Source: Jacaranda mimosifolia
Lineage: Eukaryota; Streptophyta; Magnoliopsida; Lamiales; Bignoniaceae
Direction of reading: 5' to 3'
DNA length: 64,000 bases
Assembly: GCA_018894105.1 (NCBI GenBank)
Contig: CM032118.1
Location: 31,166,690 to 31,230,689, forward strand
Made by a program: the position numbers and the translations under genes. Below the pieces are notes generated by a model. It was not told the origin of the DNA. It was given only the letters and a program-made list of their open reading frames with translations, and did not search any database. This document shows, piece by piece, positions 60,194-64,000 of the stretch. The number at the start of each line of letters is the position of its first letter. Position 1 is the stretch's first letter.

Positions 60194-61681
60194 TATGGGC
60201 GTAAATGATATGAGATGATTTGTGAATGATTCGATATATTCAACTCAATCTTTTTGAGTCTAAGTCAAGCTGAGTTTGGGTTCGTCAATCAAACGAGCTG
60301 AGCTGAACTTAATAGTATTCAACCCGAAAAGTTTGAGAGCCTAATCAAGCTCTTTTATATATTATATATGTATATATATATCATTATAGTGTAGACCCAT
60401 ATAATAAGGTCTATAATAATAAGAATAACAACAACAACAACAACAACAATAGGGTAAAATTCACTTTACCTCCTTGTACTCAAACTTCGCCTTACTTTAC
60501 CCCCCGTACTTTTAATTGCACCACTTTGTGTCTCTATACTCTTAATTTTACTTAAATCATTTAATTCCGTTAAATTCTCTTCATCTCCTTAGCACCGCTA
60601 ATTTTTTCTTTTTAAAAGACAAAGTTGCCCATAATTTTTAATTGTTCATTTAACAAATAAAACCCACCTTCTCCATAAAAAGGAAAAATTTATATTTGAA
60701 GATTTAGTAATACAAAATTGCCAAAAACATATAATGGAAACACATTTTTTAAAGACCAACTTCAAATGCCCATATAAAATCTCACTTACATGTAGTTTTA
60801 TTGCTACTTTGTGCTAAAGGTATTTTTTTTTTCTTTCAATTTTTGATGATTTCATATAGGGATGTATTACGTAATAAAACAAAGTTAGTAAAGCAATTCT
60901 ACAGAGGAAAAAAATGGGGTTTGCATATTATTAATTTGAGTTTTCTTTAATAGAAATCATTATTTCTTCTAGAGATGTACTATTAGTATATGATGCAAGT
61001 TTTTGATATATTTATAGTGCAGTCAATAGTGATGTCCAGGTTTCATTTTTCAGCATTCAACTTGGATTTTTTAATTTTATTTTATTATTATTTTGTATAA
61101 AATTTGTGTATTCATATAAGAGAAGAGTAGATGGGAGAGATTGGTAAAAAAAATTGAGGTATAGACATTTTAGTTATATTAATATAAAATATGGTGATCT
61201 AACCATTTTTACTTGGTTTGCTAACAGAAATTGAAGAGGCTTTAATGGTGTTAAAGTAAGTGAAGTAAAATTGAGAGTATAAGGAGACAAAATGATGCAA
61301 TTAAAAGTACAGGAGGGTAAAGTGAGACGAAATTTGAGTATAAAGGGATAAAGTAGATTTTATCCATAATAATAATAATTTTTTATTTTAAAGAAAATAA
61401 TAAAATTATTTGTAAAGTTTATCATTATAAATTTATTTTGAGCCTAAATGCGTTCGAGTTCATCCGAACATATACGAATCGAATCATTCTCCCTCCCTAT
61501 GATGAGCTTGGGAGCTCTTCTACTTCCATATTACGAACCTTTGTTTATTTAACGAGTTGAGATTGAGCTTGATTGTTTAAACTCGACCAAACTCGAGCCA
61601 TAGTTTAAGCTCGCGAATTAATAAATGAGTTGAGTTTGAGTCGATTAGATTTGAGCTTGACTCGACTTATTTACACCTCTA
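60194..61681. mobile_element. hAT-like element containing a nested element
   Basis: Ends are TATGGGCGTAAATGATATGAG and, on the other strand, TAGAGGTGTAAATAAGTC, matching at about two thirds of positions. Flanks CTCCTGCC (60186-60193) and CTCCTACC (61682-61689) agree at 7 of 8, the hAT target length. Both subterminal regions are rich in GAGCTGAGCT/CTCGA words. The middle (60452-61365) is another element. No transposase was seen. Confidence 0.8.
60452..61365. mobile_element. Foldback MITE nested in the hAT-like element
   Basis: About 100 bp at each end are inverted copies. The left starts GGGTAAAATTCACTTTACC and the right, reverse-complemented, starts GGATAAAATCTACTTTATCC. Shared inner words include GTACTTTTAATTGCA. 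It sits in a CAA/TAA microsatellite, so target duplications are ambiguous (ACAACAATA and ATAATAATA). Arms over 90 bp favour a Mutator-like origin. Confidence 0.8.
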
Positions 61682-61745
61682 CTCCTACCCCCATGCTCTT
61701 GTTAAATGTATTAGAATGACTACAAATACTTATATATATATGATA

Positions 61746-62283
61746 TGTCTGTAATAACCCGAGCCCAAGCAAACATCAAACCTGAGGTGACTACCCCACA
61801 TGCCATTACTAAACCCGCGAGAAGACCGAGCTGGAGCCAATGGTAGCTGAGTTAAGGCCAAGAGTAGGGCCGAGCTGAACCCTCAGGCAGGGCTGAGCTA
61901 AGACGGGGGAAGTGCTGAGCTGAATTCAAGGGAAGAGCTGAACTTATGGGAAGAGCTGAGCTGAAGCCAAAGGTAGAGCTGAGCTAGAGCTAAAGGCAGA
62001 GCCGAGTTGAACTCAAATTGGCTTTGGTTCCCATAGTGCCATGCACGACCAAAAAAGGAGGAACATGGGCTACACGTGGCTCAATTTTATTGATTCAGTT
62101 GTAAAAAGATAGGGACTGTTTTAGTGGGCAGTTATTGACCCAAGTAGTGGGATGTGTAGTTAGATAAAAGATCTTGGAAAAAAAAGTGGTAAGGTAGATT
62201 GATATGAACACTGAGATACCTAAGAAAGAAAATTGTTCTTGTTTTTGTTGATTGGTGTGTTTATAGATTATTTTTGTGCATCA
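61746..62283 (+). repeat. 5' LTR of the Tat-like element
   Basis: It runs from TGTCTGTAATAACCC (start could be 61741) to GTGCATCA. It holds about nine degenerate units of 18-24 bp at 61828-62018, with the core AGAGCTGAGCTGAA. Confidence 0.75.
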
Positions 62284-62304
62284 ATTTGGCGCCGTCTATG
62301 GGAA
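62284..62304 (+). other. Primer-binding site, Tat type
   Basis: ATTTGGCGCCGTCTATGGGA directly follows the LTR. The TGGCGCC core is complementary to a tRNA 3' end and is typical of Tat and Athila elements. Confidence 0.8.
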
Positions 62305-62331
62305 ATAGAGATTAAGAGTCAAGGCGTGAGG

Positions 62332-64000
62332 ATGAGTAGTTCAGGCGATAACAGAGAGTCAGGTATGAGGATGATGATGCAGTGTGATGATACAGCTGTG
62401 GCCGCCACCGCCCCACCTCCAGTGGCTGCGATGCCGATGGCTGCTGTAGGAGGAAAAAGTGTCCCTACACCCCCCATGGTGGGGCAAATGACTACTGAAC
62501 AGTTGGCCAACTTTTTGTGGTCGACGTTTGGTGTCATCACTTCTACTCAATCTGTCGGAGTGATGCACCTAACACCCCCGCTAATTTCGCCAAACCCTAT
62601 GGTCATTCCTTACTTACCGGGGATGGCACCTAACGTTCCGTCTCCTAATTTGGTGTTTTTTCCCCCGGCTCCGGGGTTGGTTAATCCTCCACCTCCGGTG
62701 AGGGTGACAGCCACACTGGTGGCACCTGGGCCGGCAGGTGGAACCACTATTCAGAGTCCTAGGGCAGCCTTCATTTCGGGAGCAGTTGCACAAGGCACGG
62801 TGGTAGCTGGGCCCCCTTTCCCCAACAATCCAGGATTGTTTGGGGGAGGTCAGGAGGCAATGGTTGCGCCGGTGTTGGATGAGCCAGTAAAGATAGGAGG
62901 CAAGCCCAAGGAGTCCGATATAAGGATCCACACCCGCATGGCAGAAGAGACAGAAGTAGTAGCAAAAAGTCAGGTATCCGTGAGACACGACGTAGATAAG
63001 AAATAGAAACCCCGGGTGGATTTGCTTATAGAGATTGAGGAAATGAGGAAAGAATTGGGGAAAATGAAAAGGAAGATGGAGGGGAAGGTAGGGGAAGAGA
63101 TCAAAGCTTTACCTTTCATTGAAGCCATACTCCAGGATCCCTTCCCAAAGACACACAAGTCTTTCAGCATGCCCAGGTATATGGGCACCGCAGACCCTGC
63201 TGATCACCTGTGCGAGTTTGAGAATTTGGCGTTGTTGTACCAATTTTCGAATGGAGTGAAGTGCAGAACTTTCCTCACCACTCTGGGAGGAGCTGCCCAG
63301 AGGTGGTTTGGGCAATTGCAACCCAGGTCCGTTCATACGTTTGACGAGTTCGCCCGAAAGTTCCTGGATCAGTTCACCAGTAGCAAATAATACCGGCGGA
63401 GTGCACAAAGTTTGCCCTCATTCCGACAGGGAGAGAATTAGAGCTTAAGGGGTTTTGTTAGACGGTTCACTACAACTGCCTTAGAGGTTCCATCAGCTAC
63501 TCCGGAATTGCTGTGCGGTGCTTTTGCCTAGGGACTTCGGCCTGGCCCCTTTTTCAGGTCCTTGAGTAGAAAGCTGACAGATAGTTACGACGAACTCCAA
63601 TGTTGTGAAGAGAAATACATCCATGAAGAGGAGGATAGTGAGGCGAAGGAGAAGGAGTTGAGGGAAAAGAGAAAGGAGAGAAGGGAAAAGCCTGCCGCTA
63701 AAAAGCCTAAGCCAGAAGAGAGGTTTAGAGCAGCACTCGTGCGGCAAGTGAAGGTCCCGACAACAATAGGTCCTAACTTTGACTACTACACCCCCTTGAG
63801 GATGCCAATGGAGCAGATCATGTAGGCTATTGAGCACCTCAACCTACTGAGGTGGCCCCGTGCTCACAGAGACCCTTTGAGGCACCCTAGGTCAGACAAG
63901 TTTTGCCGTTTCCACAATGAGTATGGGCATGTGACAGAAGAATGTGATCATCTCCGGAATGAGTTGGAGCAACTGGTGTGAGATGGGCAGTTGAACGAAT
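62332..64000 (+). pseudogene. Degenerate Tat-like gag, runs off the window
   Basis: The first ATG with a good start is 62332 (MSSSGDNRESG). The frame is open to a TAG at 63004-63006 and continues in the same frame to a TAA at 63388-63390. The second part holds the retrotransposon Gag domain: MPRYMGTADPADHLCEFENL, CRTFLTTLGGAAQRWFGQL and FARKFLDQF. The N-terminal part is rich in Pro, Ala, Gly and Val. After a shift, 63562-63825 is Lys/Glu-rich. In a further frame CRFHNEYGHVTEECDHL (about 63902-63955) is the CX2-3H-type block usually placed before protease in this lineage. At least two stops and two shifts make it non-functional. Confidence 0.88.

Larger units (their letters stand above)
61746..64000 (+). 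mobile_element. Ty3/gypsy Tat-like LTR retrotransposon, 5' part
   Basis: An LTR (61746-62283), a primer site and a gag gene are present; the rest lies beyond the window. The primer site and the Gag sequence point to the Tat/Retand-like branch. In-frame stops in gag show that it is not active. Confidence 0.9.

Noticed and set aside
59967..60208. 66- and 72-codon frames on opposite strands
   Set aside because: Mutually antisense, no domain, next to a transposon boundary.
62319..62988. Antisense frames of 64-124 codons opposite gag
   Set aside because: They mirror the Pro/Ala/Gly-rich gag sequence and have no features of their own.

Overview
The window is nuclear DNA of a flowering plant, most likely a eudicot. 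It holds spliced genes with GT-AG introns, plant-specific protein families (a group I WRKY factor, a plastid mTERF9-like protein, the plant 20.9 kDa complex I subunit, a CCCH-plus-RRM protein), AT-rich spacers, and many plant transposable elements (Ty1/copia, Ty3/gypsy Tat-like, L1 LINE with RNase H, hAT, PIF/Harbinger and CACTA-like). No bacterial operon, CRISPR array or rRNA was seen, and no tRNA was recognised.

Layout. 1-5434 is a decayed Ty1/copia element on the + strand, with its 5' LTR cut by the window edge and a hAT-type MITE inside its pol gene. 6098-12190 is a dead L1-type LINE on the - strand. 13484-14722 is a small non-coding LTR element with a Tat-type primer-binding site. 15855-21816 is a six-exon WRKY gene. 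22926-23689 is a broken copy of a plant C2H2-like zinc-finger gene. About 23810-26063 looks like a large solo LTR. 26318-31733 is a second copy of the same copia family on the - strand, complete from end to end with target duplications. 32018-32365 is a diverged tandem repeat.

33.7-50.7 kb is the gene-rich core. In order it holds a four-exon gene for a small plastid membrane protein with a CxxC/CxxC motif (- strand), the two-exon complex I 20.9 kDa subunit gene (- strand), the five-exon mTERF9-like gene (+ strand) and a CCCH/LOTUS-like/RRM gene with seven coding exons (- strand). All five intact genes were rebuilt by hand; splice phases close exactly, giving proteins of 581, 146, 100, 531 and 564 residues.

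50.7-61.7 kb is AT-rich spacer with several non-autonomous DNA transposons, including a foldback element nested in a hAT-like element. 61746-64000 is the 5' part of a Ty3/gypsy (Tat-like) element: LTR, primer-binding site and an interrupted gag gene; it runs off the window.

The genes do not form one pathway. They act in the nucleus (WRKY), chloroplast (mTERF9-like and CxxC proteins), mitochondrion (complex I subunit) and probably in RNA metabolism (CCCH/RRM). I found no clearly new biological system. The most useful leads are the small CxxC plastid protein, the nested transposon structures, the Tat-primed small LTR element and the exon-like segment downstream of the mTERF9-like gene.
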